A program made the translations under genes and the position numbers. Below, piece after piece: positions 24,824-38,300 of a DNA stretch of 51,904 bases; position 1 is the stretch's first letter, and each line of letters starts with the position of its first letter. Location: NCBI RefSeq assembly GCF_900197875.1, contig NZ_FZMO01000157.1, positions 1 to 51,904 on the forward strand, in the 5' to 3' direction. The stretch is from Frankia canadensis (GTDB taxonomy: Bacteria; Actinomycetota; Actinomycetes; Frankiales; Frankiaceae). The notes beneath the pieces were generated by a model. It ran no database searches, was not told the DNA's origin, and saw only the letters and a list, made by a program, of their open reading frames with translations.

Positions 24824-26290
24824 TCAGGCGCCGTCGCGGTCACCGAACCAGGTGGCCAGCGCCGCCAGGCGGCCCGCACGGTCGCCGCCCGTCGGATCCA
24901 CGTGCGCGACGTGGCCGTCCGGCCGGACGAGGACGGCAGCGGCGGCGATCTCGGGGGTGGGCGGGGCCGTCACCACCCGAACCCGCTCGGACCAGCGCTC
25001 GAGGCCGACGAGGTCGGCCGCGCCGGCGGAGAGGTCGAGCAGGACGCCGTGTCCCTCCCGCAGCGCCGCGGCGACCTGGTCGACGCCCGACGCGGTGGCC
25101 AGCGCCGGGACCGGGGCGCCGAGCAGGGGGTCGTCCGCCCGCGCCGGGCCGGGCATCGGGTAGCGGGTGGCCGTCGTGGCCTGGAGCAGGTGGTTGTTGA
25201 CCGCCGGGAAGCGGATCAGCTCGGTGATCAGCTCGCGCAGCGCGGCGACGCGGGGATAGGGGTGCAGCAGCGCCATCGACGCGTTCGCGTGCCAGCACAT
25301 CCGCGCGCCGACGGGTCGCCGCTCGCCGTCGTAGGTGTCCAGCAGCCCGGGCGGCGCCCAGCCGGACACCGTCGCGGCGAGCTTCCAGCCGAGGTTGACC
25401 GCGTCCTGGATGCCGGTGTTCGTGCCCTGGGTGCCGGAGACGAAGAACGAGTGGGCGGCGTCGCCGGCGAGCAGCACCCGACCCGCCCGGTAGGACGCGG
25501 CGAGCCGGGTGGCGCCCCCGTACCGGTGCAGGAAGCCGACCGGTCCGAGCCTCGGTTCCCGCCCGGTGATCCGGGTGATCCGGGTGCGTAGCTCGTCGAC
25601 CGTGACCGGCTCGCTGTCCGGGGGGCGTGCCACGTCGAACTCGATGGTCATCAGCCGCAGCACCTGCGGGCCGAGCGGGATCGCCCCGAACATGCCGTTC
25701 GGGTGGACGCCGGCGTCGAAGCTGGTGTCCGTGCCCTCGACGAGGGTCATGTCGCCGAGCACGCCGTAGTAGGGCTCCGAGCCGGCGGGGAAGTCGATGC
25801 CGGCCAGGGTCCGTACCGTGCTGTCGGTGCCGTCGCAGCCCACCAGGTAGTCCCCGCGCACCTGATAGGTCCCGGCGGGCCCGGCGACCCGGACGCTGAC
25901 CCCGGCGTCGTCCTGCACCAGGCCGACGACCTCGTGCCCGCGGCGCAGGTCGGCTCCGAGCTCGCCCGCCCACCCGGCCAGCAGCCGCTCGAGCCGCCAC
26001 TGCGGCAGGGCGTAGGTGTGCTCCTGGTCGGTGGCCGTGGACATGTCCAGCCACAGCAGCGCGAACGGGGTGAGGGGCCAGGGGAACATCTCGTCCGCGG
26101 TCAACCGGTCGGTCAGGCCGCGCTGACGCAGCACGTCCACCGTGCGGCCGTGCACGGCCATGCCGGCCGACGCGTCGGCGGGCCGCTCGCGGCGCTCGAG
26201 GACGACGGCGCCCACGCCGCGCAGGGCGAGTTCGCCGGCGAGCATGAGACCCGCGGGTCCGCCGCCCGCGATGATGACCGTCCCGCTCAT
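24824..26290 (-). CDS. Class A FAD monooxygenase-like protein (possible cyclase)
   Basis: A 488-residue protein of the PHBH/phenol hydroxylase-like flavoprotein family. GGGPAG (9-14) binds FAD, GCDGTDSTVR (151-160) is the DG motif, and GDAAH at 276-280 the GD motif. The loop after GD, normally HxxxPxGGQG(M/L)N, reads HSFFVSGTQGTN: the conserved Pro is Val284 and the second Gly is Thr287. GGGAGG precedes the ATG by 4-5 nt. It follows PKS B by 80 bp on the same strand and probably belongs to that operon. It may hydroxylate or epoxidise the product. Proteins of this fold also act as FAD-bound [4+2] cyclases in spirotetronate pathways (PyrE3 type), so a cyclase role is a real alternative. Confidence 0.88.
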   Translation of the reverse strand: MSGTVIIAGGGPAGLMLAGELALRGVGAVVLERRERPADASAGMAVHGRTVDVLRQRGLTDRLTADEMFPWPLTPFALLWLDMSTATDQEHTYALPQWRLERLLAGWAGELGADLRRGHEVVGLVQDDAGVSVRVAGPAGTYQVRGDYLVGCDGTDSTVRTLAGIDFPAGSEPYYGVLGDMTLVEGTDTSFDAGVHPNGMFGAIPLGPQVLRLMTIEFDVARPPDSEPVTVDELRTRITRITGREPRLGPVGFLHRYGGATRLAASYRAGRVLLAGDAAHSFFVSGTQGTNTGIQDAVNLGWKLAATVSGWAPPGLLDTYDGERRPVGARMCWHANASMALLHPYPRVAALRELITELIRFPAVNNHLLQATTATRYPMPGPARADDPLLGAPVPALATASGVDQVAAALREGHGVLLDLSAGAADLVGLERWSERVRVVTAPPTPEIAAAAVLVRPDGHVAHVDPTGGDRAGRLAALATWFGDRDGA

Positions 26291-26370
26291 GGTGCCTCCC
26301 GTGTCTGTCGGATTCCGGGTGGGTTCGTCGCCGGCGCGCGCCGGTCCGCCCGCCGCGCGCCGGCTGGTCG

Positions 26371-29300
26371 CTAGTGGGTGCGGCCGAGCTCCTGGTCGAT
26401 GAAGGCGAGCAGCTCGTCCGGGTCGGCGCCGTCCAGCCGCTCGCTCACCCGCGCCTCGGCGCCGTCCGGCTGGCCGGCGGCCCCGCCCTCGCCCGTCCAG
26501 GCGGCGATGATCGCCCGCAGCCGGCTGGTGACCGCCGGGCGGTCCACGTCGCCGTCGGGCACGGCGGCGAGCATGCTCGCCAGGCGGTCGAGCTGCTCGA
26601 GCACGGCGGGCCGCGGATCCGCCGCGGCGAGCTCGGCGAGCAGATAGGCGGCCAGTGCCTCCGGTGTGGGGTAGTCGAAGACCAGCGTCACCGGCAGCCG
26701 GCGGCCGACCGCCGCGCCCAGCCGGTTGCGCAGCTCGAGCGCGGTGAGCGAGTCGAGGCCGAGACCGGCGAACGTCCGGGTCATGTCGACGTCGGCCGGG
26801 TTCGGATGACCGAGGACGGCGGCGACGACCGAGCGGACCAGGTCGCCGACCGCCTGGTCCCGGTCGGGCCCGGTGAGGTCGGCGACGCCGACCGGCGCCC
26901 GCTCGGACGGCGCGGTCCGTGCCCGCTGCGGCACCAGCCGGCGCAGCAGCGGGGGAAGGTCACCCTCGCGGGCCCGGGCCCGCAGCGTCGGCAGGTCCAG
27001 CGCGACCGGGAGGACCAGGGCCCGGTCGGTGTCCATCGCCGCGTCGAACAGATTCAGCGCCGCCTCGACGGTGAGGGGCACGAGCCCCGAACGCCGGATC
27101 CGTTCCCGGCGGGCCTGTCCCAGCTGCCCGGTCATCGCGCTGTCCGGTGCCCACAGGCCCCAGGCCATCGCGGTGGCCGGCAGCTCCTCGGCCCGCCGGT
27201 GGGCCGCCAGCGCGTCGAGGAACCCGCTGGCCGCGGCGTAGGCGCCCTGCCCGCCGCTGCCCCACACCCCGGCGAAGGACGACACCAGCACGAACGCCCG
27301 CAGGTTCGCGTGCCGGGTGAGCTCGTGCAGGTTCCAGGCGCCGTCCACCTTGGGCCGCAGCACCGCCGCCGCCCGCGCTGAGGTCAGTGAGGTGAGCACG
27401 CCGTCGTCCAGGACGCCGGCGGCGTGGATCACGGCGCTCAGCGGGTGGGCGGCCGGCACTCCGGCCAGCACCCTGGCCAGGGCGTGGCGGTCGGCCACGT
27501 CGCAGGCGACGGCGTCGACCTCGGCGCCGAGCTCCCGCAGCCCGGCGACCAGCGTGTCCGCTCCGGCCGCCCCGCCGCGGCTGAGCAGCAGCAGGTGCCG
27601 CACGCCCCGGGCCGTGACCAGATGGCGGGCGAGCTCCCCGCCGAGCAGCCCGGTGCCACCGGTGATCAGAACGGTCCCCGTCGCCGACCACGGCCCGTCC
27701 TCGGCCGCCCGGCCCGGCCTGTCCTCCGCAGCCCGGGCCGGCGCCTCCCCGCCAGCGCGGGCCGGATCGTCCGGGTGCGGGCGGTCCTGGTCCCGCGGCG
27801 CGGTGAGCCTCACCAGCCTGGGCGCGTACACGACTCCCGCGCGGACCGCGAGCTGCGTCTCGTCCGTGCCCAGCCAGGAGGCGAGCGCCGCGGCCGACAT
27901 GGGCGAGGCGTCCACATCGAGCAGTACGACGCTTGCGGGCACCTCCGTCTGCGCCGTGCGGGCCAGGCCCCACACCGCGGCGCCCGGCAGGTCCGTCACC
28001 GGCCGCCCGGCCGGGGCGGGCACGGCGCCGCGGGTCACCAGCACCAGGCGGGACTCGGCGCAGTCCGGCTGGCGCTGCCAGCGGGACACCAGCTCGAGGA
28101 CCCGATCGACCGCGCCGCGCACCGCGGCGGGAACGTCCGTGCCGAAGCCCGCGCCCGCCTCGGTGTGGACGCCGGCGCCGGTGACCGGGACGACGACGAC
28201 CGGCGGCAGCGGCCCGTCCGCGGCCAGCAGCGCGTCGAGGTCGGCGTACCGGGTCACCGGCGGCACCGGCGGGTCGGCGTCCGACGTGCCGGCGATCTCG
28301 AGAAGGTCGTCGCCGAGCACAGCCCATCCCGCGGGCGGCTCCGCCGTGGGAGCCGGCTCCGACAGCTCCTGCCAGTCGACCCCGAACAGTGGATCACGCG
28401 AGGCGGCGGCGGGCGGGAGCTGCGCGGGTTCGACGCGCCGCACGGTGAGCGCGTCGGCCGTGACCAGCGGCGCACCCGCCTCATCGAGGATCGTGACGGC
28501 GACGGTGTCCGGCCCGCGCAGGCCCAGACGCACGCGGACGCTGGTGGCCGCCGAACGCCGCCACGACACCCCCGACCACGCGAACGGCAGCGGCACGCCG
28601 CCGGCCCCGCCGGCCGTGGCGGGCTCGCCCACACCGGCGAGCGCGACGGCGTGCAGGGCGGCGTCGAACAGGGCGGGGTGCAGGACGAACGATCGCGCGC
28701 GAGCGTGCTCGGACGCGGGCAGGCGCACCCCCGCCAGGATGTCGTCGCCGAGCCGCCAGGCGGCGGTCAGTCCCTGGAAGGCGGCGCCGTAGTCGAGGCC
28801 GAGGTCGGCGAGCCGGTCGTAGGCGTCGGTGACGTCGAGCGGGATGGCGCCCGGGGGCGGCCAGGCGTCGCCGTCGTGCGCGCCGCCGCCCGGGCCGCCA
28901 CCGTTCTGGTCACGAGGGGAGCCGGTCGCGGCGGGTGAGGCGCCGGTGGGGGGCGCGCCGGTGGGGGTCGCGCCGGTGAGAGAAGCGCCGGCGGGACGGT
29001 CACCGAGCAGGCCGGTCGCGTGGCGGATCCACGGGGTGTCGGCCAGGCCGTCCGGCGCGCTGGCGTCGGGCGTGTCCGCGTCGTCCGGACGGGAGTACAC
29101 GGCGAACCGGCGGCTGCCGGCGGAGTCCGCGGCCTCCACCCGCACCCGCAGCCGAACCCCGCCGCGGTCGGGCACGGCGAGCGGCGCCCGCACGACCAGC
29201 TCGTCCAGCGCGGTGTGTCCCAGGTGGTCGGCGACGTGGGCGGCCATCTCCACGAACGCGGTGCCCGGCAGCAGGACGGTGGTGCCGACGGCGTGGTCGG

Positions 29301-32300
29301 CGAGCCACGGGTGGGTCCGTGCCGAGAGCCGACCGGTGAACGTGGTGCCCTCCCCGTCGACCTCCTCGACGACGGCGCCCAGCAGGCCGTGGGCGGTGGG
29401 GCGCAGCCCAAGCCCGCTCGCGTCGGCCGGTCCCGGGGCCGCCTCCAGCCAGTACCGCCGCCGGGCGAAGGCGTAGGTGGGCAGCTCGACCCGTCCCGCG
29501 CCGGCGAACACGCCGGCCCAGTCGATGCGGGCGCCGTGGGCGAACGCGGTGGCCAGCGAGCGCAGGAAGCGGTCGGGGCCGCCGTCGTCGCGGCGCAGCG
29601 ACTCCACCACGGCGGCGCGGGCACCGGCGTGCTCGACCGTGGTCCGCAGCGCGGGGACCAGGACCGGGTGCGGTGCGGACTCGACAAGGATCCGGTGCCC
29701 GTCGGCCAGCAACGCCCGCACGGTCTCGTCGAGGCGCACGGTGGAGCGCAGGTTGGTGTACCAGTACTCGGCGTCCAGCCGGGCGGTGTCCAGGACGCCG
29801 GCGGTCACCGTCGAGTAGAAGGGGATGTCGCCCGATCGGGGTGTGAGGCCGTCGAGGGCGCCGAGGAGGTCGTCGCGCAGCGCCTCCATCGCCGGCGAGT
29901 GGGAGGCGTAGTCGACGGGGATCCGCCTGATCCGCTGATCGTCCCCGGCGTCGGCGAGCAGTTCGTCGATCGCGTCAGCCTGGCCGGAGACGACTGTCGA
30001 GGCGGGCCCGTTGACCGCGGCGACCCACAGTCGTCCCGCCCAGGGCGCGAGGCGGGCGTGGACCCGCTCGACGGGTTCGGACAGCGAGACCATCGCGCCC
30101 CGGCCGGACTCCGCGTCGCGGGCGAGCGCGGCCAGCGCGCGGGCCCGCAGCGACACCACCCGTGCGGCCTCGTCGAGGGTGAGCCCCCCGGCCAGGTGCG
30201 CGGCGGCGATCTCCCCCTGGGAATGGCCGACGACGGCCGCCGGATGGACGCCGTGGTCGCGCCACAGCCGGGCGAGCGAGACCAGGATGGCGAACAGAGC
30301 GGGCTGCACGACGTCGACCCGGTCGAGACCCGGCGTACCGGGCGCCCCGCGCAGCACGTCGACGAGGGACCAGTCGACGTGCGCGGCCAGGGCGTCGGCG
30401 CAGTCGTGCAGGTGGGCGCGAAAACGCGGGGACCCGTCGAGCAGCGCGGTGGCCATGCCCGGCCACTGCGAACCCTGACCGGGGAAGACGAACACGACCC
30501 GGGGGTCGTCCTGCGCGATGCCGGTGAGCACGTCCGCGGCGTCCTCACCGCGGGCCAGCGCTCGCAGGCCGGCGCGCAGCTCGCCCGGGGGCGCGACCAC
30601 CACCGCCCGGTACGCCAGCGTGGCCCGGCCCAGTGCCAGGGAACGTCCCACGTCCCGCGGGTCAGGCGGGGTGTCCACCCGGGCGTCCAGGTGGGTCAGA
30701 AGCCGGTCGGCCTGGGCCCGCAGGGCGAGGCCGTCCCGGGCCGACAGCGGCCACGCGACGACCGCCTCGGCAGTCGCCTGTACCTCAGCAGTCGCCTGCG
30801 CCTCGGACGTCGCCGCCGGGTCGGCCGGGTTGGCCGGGGCGGCCGGGTCCGGGAGCGCGGCGGGGTCCGGGGGCGCCTCCTCGAGGATGACGTGCGCGTT
30901 GGTCCCGCTGATGCCGAACGACGACACGCCGGCGCGCCGGGGGCGGGGGCCGCGGGGCCAGGGTGCGGCGTCGACGAGCAGCGACACCGTGCCCGCCGAC
31001 CAGTCGACGTGCGGCGAGGGCTCGTCCACGTGCAGCGTGCGGGGCAGTTCGCCGTGCCGCATCGCCATGACCATCTTGATGATCCCGGCGACCCCGGCGG
31101 CGGCCAGGGTGTGGCCGATGTTCGACTTGATCGAGCCGAGCCGCAGCGGCGCGTCGTCCGGTCGGCCCTGTCCGTAGGTGGCGAGCAGGGCCTGGGCCTC
31201 GATCGGGTCGCCGAGCGGGGTGCCCGTCCCGTGCGCCTCGACGGCGTCCACCTCGTGCGGTGCCAGCCGGGCGTTCGCCAGCGCCTGGCGGATGACCCGC
31301 TGCTGGGAGGGGCCGTTGGGGGCGGTGAGGCCGTTGCTCGCGCCGTCCTGGTTCACGGCCGTGCCGCGCACGAGCGCGAGGACGGGATGACCGTTGCGCC
31401 GGGCGTCGGACAGCCGTTCGAGGAGCAGCACGCCCACCCCCTCGCCCCAGCTCGTGCCGTCCGCTGCGGCGGCGAACGCCTTGCTGCGCCCGTCCGGGGC
31501 CAGTCCGCGCTGGCGGCTGAACTCGACGAACGACCGCGGGGTCGACATGATCGTCGCGCCGCCGGCGAGGGCGAGCGTGCACTCGCCGGCCCGCAGCGCC
31601 TGCCCGGCCAGATGCAGCGCGACCAGCGACGAGGAGCACGCGGTGTCCACGGTGATCGCCGGGCCCTCGAGACCGAGGACGTAGGCGATCCGGCCCGACG
31701 CGACGCTGGTGGTGGTTCCGGTGGACAGGTACCCCTCGAGCTCCGGCGGGGTCTGGGGGGCCCAGGAGCCGTAGTCCTGCGCGATGACCCCGGCGAACAC
31801 GCCGGTCCGGCTGCCCGCCAGGCTGGTCGGGTCGATGCCGGCCCGCTCCAGGACCTCCCAGGCGGTCTCGAGCAGCAGGCGTTGCTGCGGGTCGGTGGCG
31901 ACGGCCTCGCGGGGGTTCATCCCGAAGAAGGCCGCGTCGAACTCGTCGGCGTCGTGCAGGAAGCCGCCGCGGGTCGCGTAGGTGTGGCCGGGCCGGCCGG
32001 GGTCGGGATCGTAGAGCGCGTCGACGTCCCATCCCCGGTTGACGGGGAAGGACGTGATCGTGTCGGTTCCCCGCGCGACCAGCCGCCACAGGTCCTCGGC
32101 CGTGCGCACGCCCCCGGGGAAGCGGCAGGCCATGGCGACGATGGCGATGGGGTCCCCGTCCTCGGGCCGCGCGGACTTCCCGTCCCCGTCCGGGTCGTGG
32201 GTGGCCGGTTCGGCGCCGCCGTCGGCCCGCGGCCCGAGCAGCTCGGCGAGCAGGTGCTCGGCCAGGGTGAGCGTCGTCGGGTAGTCGAACAGGAGTGTCG

Positions 32301-35300
32301 CCGGCAGGCGCAGGCCGGTCGCCGCGCCGAGCCGGTTGCGCAGCTCCACGGCCGTGAGGGAGTCCAGCCCGAGGGCGTTGAAGGGACGGTCGACCTCAAC
32401 CGCGCCGGGGGTGCCGTGCCCGAGGACGGCGGCTACCTGGGCGCGGACCAGATCGACGAGCACGCCGACGCGGGCGGTGGCGGCGAGGCGCCGCAGCCGG
32501 CCGGCGAGGTCCCCGGCGCCGTCCGCGCCGGCCGCCCGCGGGATCTCCCTGCGGACCAGGGCGCGCAGCAGCGGCGGGACGTCGCTCCCGCCGAGACGGG
32601 ACAGGTCCAGGCCGACCGGGATCAGCTCGGCGCGCCCGTCGGCCAGCGCGGCGTCGAACAGCGCCGTTCCCTCGGCCGCGCGCAGCGGCCGCAGGCCGGC
32701 GCGGCGCAGGCGGGCGAGGCCGGTCGCACCGAGCATGCCGGTCATGCCCCCGGACGGCGCCCAGGGGCCCCACGCCAGGGAGGTGGCAGGCAGCCCGGCG
32801 GTGTGCCGCGTCCGGGCCAGCGCGTCCAGGATGGCGTTGGCGGCCGCGTAGGTGCCCTGCCCCGGGTTCCCGGCGATGCCGGCGAAGGAGGAGTAGAGCA
32901 CGAAGACGGCCAGGTCCAGGTGGGCGGTGAGCTCGTGCAGGTGCACGGCGGCGTCGGCCTTCGGACGCAGCACCCGATCCAGCTGGTCGGGGCCCAGCGT
33001 CGCGGCGGGCGCGTCGTCGAGCACTCCCGCGGTGTGCACGACCGCGGTCAGCGGGTGGGCCACGGGCACGGCGGCCAGCAGGTCGGTGAGGGCCGCGCGG
33101 TCGGCCACGTCGCAGGCGAGGGTCGTGACGCGCGCGCCGAGCGCCTCCAGGTCGGCCACCAGCCGCCCCGCCCCGTCCGCCGCCGGCCCGCGCCGGCTCG
33201 CCAACAGCAGGTGCCGTACGCCGTGCCGGACGACCAGGTGACGGGCGACGAGCCCGCCGAGCTCCCCGGTGCCGCCGGTGATCAGGGCGGTGCCCGCCGG
33301 ATCGAGTGCGCGGGGCAGGGTGAGCACCACCTTGCCGACATGACGGCTCTGGCCGAGAAAGCGCAGCGCGGTCGGTGCCTGGCGGACGTCCCAGGCGGTG
33401 ACGGGCAGCGGGGCGAGGGTGCCGTCCTCGAACAGCCCGCCCAGCTCGGCGAGCATCTGGGCGATCCGGTCCGGTCCCGCGTCCATCAGATCGAAGGCCT
33501 GGTAGGTCACGCCGGGATGCGCCGCCCGCACCGTCTCGGCGTCGCGGACGTCGGTCTTGCCCATCTCGAGGAAGTGGCCACCGGGACCGAGCAGGCGCAG
33601 GGAGGCGTCGACGAAGGGGCCGGTGAGCGAGTTGAGCACGACGTCGACGCCGCGGCCCGCGGTCGCCGCCCGGACGGTCTCCTCGAAGTCGGTGGTGCGC
33701 GACGAGGAGATGTGGGTGGGTGGCAGGCCGGCCGCGCGCAGGACCGGCCACTTGGGCGGACTCGCGGTGGCGTGGACCCGCAGCCCGAGGTGGCGGGCCA
33801 GGCGCAGGGCCGCCGTCCCGACGCCGCCGGTGGCCGCGTGGACCAGCAGCGACTGCCCCGTCCGCACCCGCGCGAGACCGACCAGCGCGTGGTACGCCGT
33901 CAGGTAGACGATGGGGGCCGCCGCGGCCTGCGCGTACGACCAGCCGGTGGGGATCGGGGCGACGAGGCGGTGGTCGGTGACCGCCTCGGGTGCCACCGCG
34001 TCGGCGAACAGCCCCATCACCCGCGTGCCGGGCGCGACGCCGGCGACGTCCGCGCCCACCTCGACCACCACCCCGGCGGCCTCACTGCCGAGGGTCGCCG
34101 CGCCCGGATACATGCCCAGGGCGATCAGCGCGTCGCGGAAGTTCAGGCCGGCCGCCCGCACCCGGACCCGGACCTCGCCGGGGCCCAGCGGCTCGGGTGG
34201 CCCCGCGGTGACGACGGCGACTCCCTCCAGCATCCCGGTGCCGGACGCGCCGAGATGCCAGCGACCTTCTCCCGCGGGCAGCGCCAGCGCCGGCACGTCG
34301 CGGGTCCGCCGAAGGCGCGGCACCAGCGCACGCCCGGCCCGCATCGCCACCCGCGGCTCGTCGAGGCCGAGCGCCGCCGGCCACATCCGGGCCGAGTCGT
34401 CGTGCCCGTCGAGGTCCAGCAGGGTGAGCTGGCCGGGATGCTCGTTCTGGGCGGCGTGGAGCAGCCCCCACAGGGCGGCGCCGGGCAGGTCGGTGTGCCC
34501 CTCGCCGGCCGCGACCGCGCCGCGGGTGAGGACCACCAGCCGCGCCGTGGCGAGGGCCGGGGCGTCCAGCCAGGCACGCAGGTGCCCGAGAACGGACGCC
34601 GCCAGGGCGCGAACGGCCGCGGCGGCGGGCTGGCCCGGCTCGGCCGACGCCCGGACGACGACGAGACGCGGCGCCGGATGCCCCGCCGCCACCGCCTGGC
34701 CCAGCGCCACCAGGTCCGGGTACGGCGTGACGTCGCGGCCGGTGGCGGCCAGCGCGTGGCGCGCCGGCTCGTCGTCGGCGCCCACCCACGCGGCCGGCGC
34801 GTCCGTGCGGTCGGGCTCGTCCAGCGGGGTGGTCGGGGTCCACTCCAGCACATGCAGGGCGTCGTGCCCCGGGACTCGCGCCGCCGCGGCGGCCAGCGCC
34901 GCGGCCGGGATGCCGCGGAAGGTCAGTCCCGTCACGGTCAGGACCGGCGCGCCCCCGGGGTCGGCGACGTGCACCGCCGCCGTGCCGTCGTCGGCGAGTC
35001 GCAGGCGCACCCGGACCCGGGTGCCGGCGATGGCGTGCAGCCGGATCCCGGACCAGGAGAACGGCAGCCGGACCGTCGCGCCGTCGACGCCCGCGGTCGG
35101 GGTCCGCGGCTGTGCCGTCGCGCCTGGAGCGTCCACCGCCTCCGGTGCGGCCGCCTCGGCCGGTGCGGTGGCCGAGGCGGCGAGGGGGTGCAGGGCGGCG
35201 TCCAGCAGCGCGGGGTGGATGCCGTAGCCGTCCGTCGTGACGGCCTCGGGCAGTTCGACGTCGGCGAACAGCTCGGTGCCACGCTTCCAGGCGCCGCGCA

Positions 35301-38300
35301 CCAGCCGGAACGCCGGACCGTACCGGTACCCCTGCTCGTCGAGCCAGGCATAGGGGCTTCCCTCCGCCAGCGCCTCGGCGCCCGTCGGCGGCCAGGCCGA
35401 GCCCGGATCGGGGGGCGCGGCGGCCGCGTCGGGCGCCGAGGCGGGCGCGAGGGAGCCGGTGGCATGCCGGGTCCAGTCGGACTCGTCGAGGTCCGGGCCG
35501 GTGCTGTCCGCGGGATCGGGCAGGCGGCGGGAATGGACCTGGACGGGACGCCGGCCCTGGTCGTCGACGGGCCCGACGGTCACCTGCAGGTCGATCGGGC
35601 CGGGCCCGTCGACCACCAGCGGTGCCTGCAGCACGATCTCCTCGACCTGTGCCGAACCGAACCGCAGACCCGCCTGCAGCACGGTCTCGACGACGGCCGT
35701 GCCGGGCAGCAGGGTGACGCCGCCGATCGCGTGATCGGCGAGCCACGGATGGGAGTGCCGGTCGAGCCGGGAGACGAAGACGGTGGTGCCGCCTTCGGCG
35801 AGGACGATCGCGGAGCCGAGCAGTGGATGGCCGGTCGAGGCCGGATGCGGCCCGCCGGTCGGCGCCGGTTCGAGCCAGTGGCGCTGATGCTGGAACGGGT
35901 AGGTCGGCAGGTCGATCGGCCGCGCCGGGCGCCCGGCGAACAGCGCCGGCCAGTCGGGTTCGCGCCCGTGGACCGCGAGGGCCGCCACCGCGGACAGCAG
36001 CGTGCTCCGCTCGTCCCGCCCGGCGCCCGAGGTCGCGACGACGGGCGCGCTCACCCCCTGCTCGGCCAGCGTGTCGGCCGCCATCGGGGCGAGCGCCCGG
36101 TCGGGTCCCACCTCCAGGTAGGCGGTGGCCTCCAGGGCGTGCAGCTCCCGCACGGCGTCGGCGAGCCGCACCGGCTCCCGGACGTGGCGCACCCAGTACC
36201 GCGCGCTGGTCAGCTGGTCCGGTGTCGCCAGCCGCCCGGTCAGGGTGGACACCAGCGGGACGGTGGGCGCGGTGAGAGTCAGCGGCGCGAGGGCGGCCTC
36301 GAACTCGGCGAGCATCCCGTCCATGTGCGGGGAGTGGAAGGCGTGGCTGACCCGCAGTCGCCGGACGCGCCGGCCCCGCTCCCGCCACTGCCCGGCGACG
36401 GCGTCCACGGCGCCCGCGTCACCCGAGATCACCGTCGCCGTCGGGCCGTTGACGGCGGCGATGGTCACCGCGCCCGGCGCGTCGGCGAGGGTCCGGCGGA
36501 CCTCGGCCTCGGTGGCCTGCACAGCCGCCATCGCGCCACCGGCGGGCAGGGCCTGCATGAGCCGGCCGCGGGCGGCCACGAGAGTGCCCGCGTCGGCGAG
36601 GGTGAGCACCCCCGCGACGTGCGCCGCGGCGATCTCGCCGATGGAGTGGCCGGCGACGTGGGACGGGCGCAGGCCCCACGACTCGAGCAGGCGGGCGAGG
36701 GCGACCTCGAAGGCGAACACCGCCGCCTGGGTGTAGAGCGTCTGGCCGAGCAGCGCGGCGTCCGCCGACTGGTCTTCGGCGAACATGACCGTGCGCAGGG
36801 GCCGGTCCAGATGTGGGTCGAGGACCTCGGCGACGGCGTCGAGGGCCGCCGCGAACGCGGGATACGCGGCGTGCAGCTCCCGGCCCATGCCGGGGCGCTG
36901 GCTGCCCTGTCCGGTGAACAGGAACGCGACGCGCGCGGCCGGCACCGCCACGTCCGTGCGCAGGGCGTCCGGTGCCGGCGGTGTCGCGCTGTCGGCGAGG
37001 GCGGCGAGGGCGGCGAGCAACTGCGGCCGGTCGCCGCCGACGAGCGCGGCCCGATGGTCCAGCGGGGAACGGGTGGCCACCAGGGACAGCGCGACGTCGT
37101 CGGCGGCCGCGGCGGTGTCGGCGGTCACGGCGGTGTCGTCAGCCGCGGGGCCGTCCGAGGCCGCGGGACCGGCGGTCAGATGTGTGAGCAGCCGGGCGGC
37201 CTGCGCTCGCAGCGCGTCCGCCGAGCCGGCGGACAGCAGCCATGGCAGCGGGTGCGCGGGTGCGGCGGCGCGGTCCGCGGTGACCGGCCGCGCGGCCTCG
37301 CCCTGTCCGGCGCCCGCGGGTGCCTCCTCGAGGATGAGGTGGGCGTTGGTGCCGCTGATGCCGAACGAGGACACCGCGGCACGGCGCGGACGACCGTTCG
37401 CCTCCCAGCGGCGTCCCTGCCGCGCCAGCCGCACCGTCCCGTCGCTCCAGTCCACGTGCGGGGTGGGCTCGTCGACGTGCAGCGTCGCCGGCAGGCGTGC
37501 ATGCCGCATCGCCAGGATCATCTTGATCATTCCGGCGACGCCGGCCGCGGCCTGGGTGTGGCCGAGGTTCGACTTGGCGGAGCCCACCCACAGCGGTGCC
37601 TGCGGCGAGTGCTCGCGGCCGTAGGTGGCCAGCAGCGCGTGCGCCTCGATGGGATCGCCGAGGGTGGTGCCCGTCCCGTGCGCCTCGACGGCGTCCACCT
37701 CGGCGGCGGTGACCCGGGCGCGGGCGAGGGCGGCGCGGATCACCCGTTCCTGGGCGGGTCCGCTCGGGGCGGTCAGTCCGTTGCTCGCGCCGTCCGAGTT
37801 CACCGCGCTGCCCCGGATGACCGCGAGGATCTCGTGCCCGTTGCGGCGGGCGTCGCCGAGGCGTTCGAGCAGGAGCAGGCCGACGCCCTCGGCGAAGTTG
37901 GTGCCGTCGGCGGCGGCGGCGAAGGACTTGCACCGCCCGTCGGGGGCCAGGCCGCGCTGGCGGCTGAACTCGACGAAGACCCCGGCGGACCCCAGCACGG
38001 TGGCTCCGCCGGCGACCGCGAGCGTCACCTCCCCGCTGCGCAGGCTGGCACAGGCCAGATGGACGCCGACCAGCGAGGACGAGCAGGCGGTGTCGACGGT
38101 GAGAGCCGGGCCGCGCAGCCCGAAGGTGTACGCGATCCGTCCCGAGGCGACGCTCGTGGTGTTCCCGGTCAGCAGGTAGCCCTCGTGGGCGGCGGGCACC
38201 CGGCCCAGGCCGGGGGCGTAGTCCTGGGCGATCACCCCGACGAACACGCCGGTGGAGCTGTCGCGCAGGCTGGCAGCCGGAATCCGGGCCCGTTCGAACA

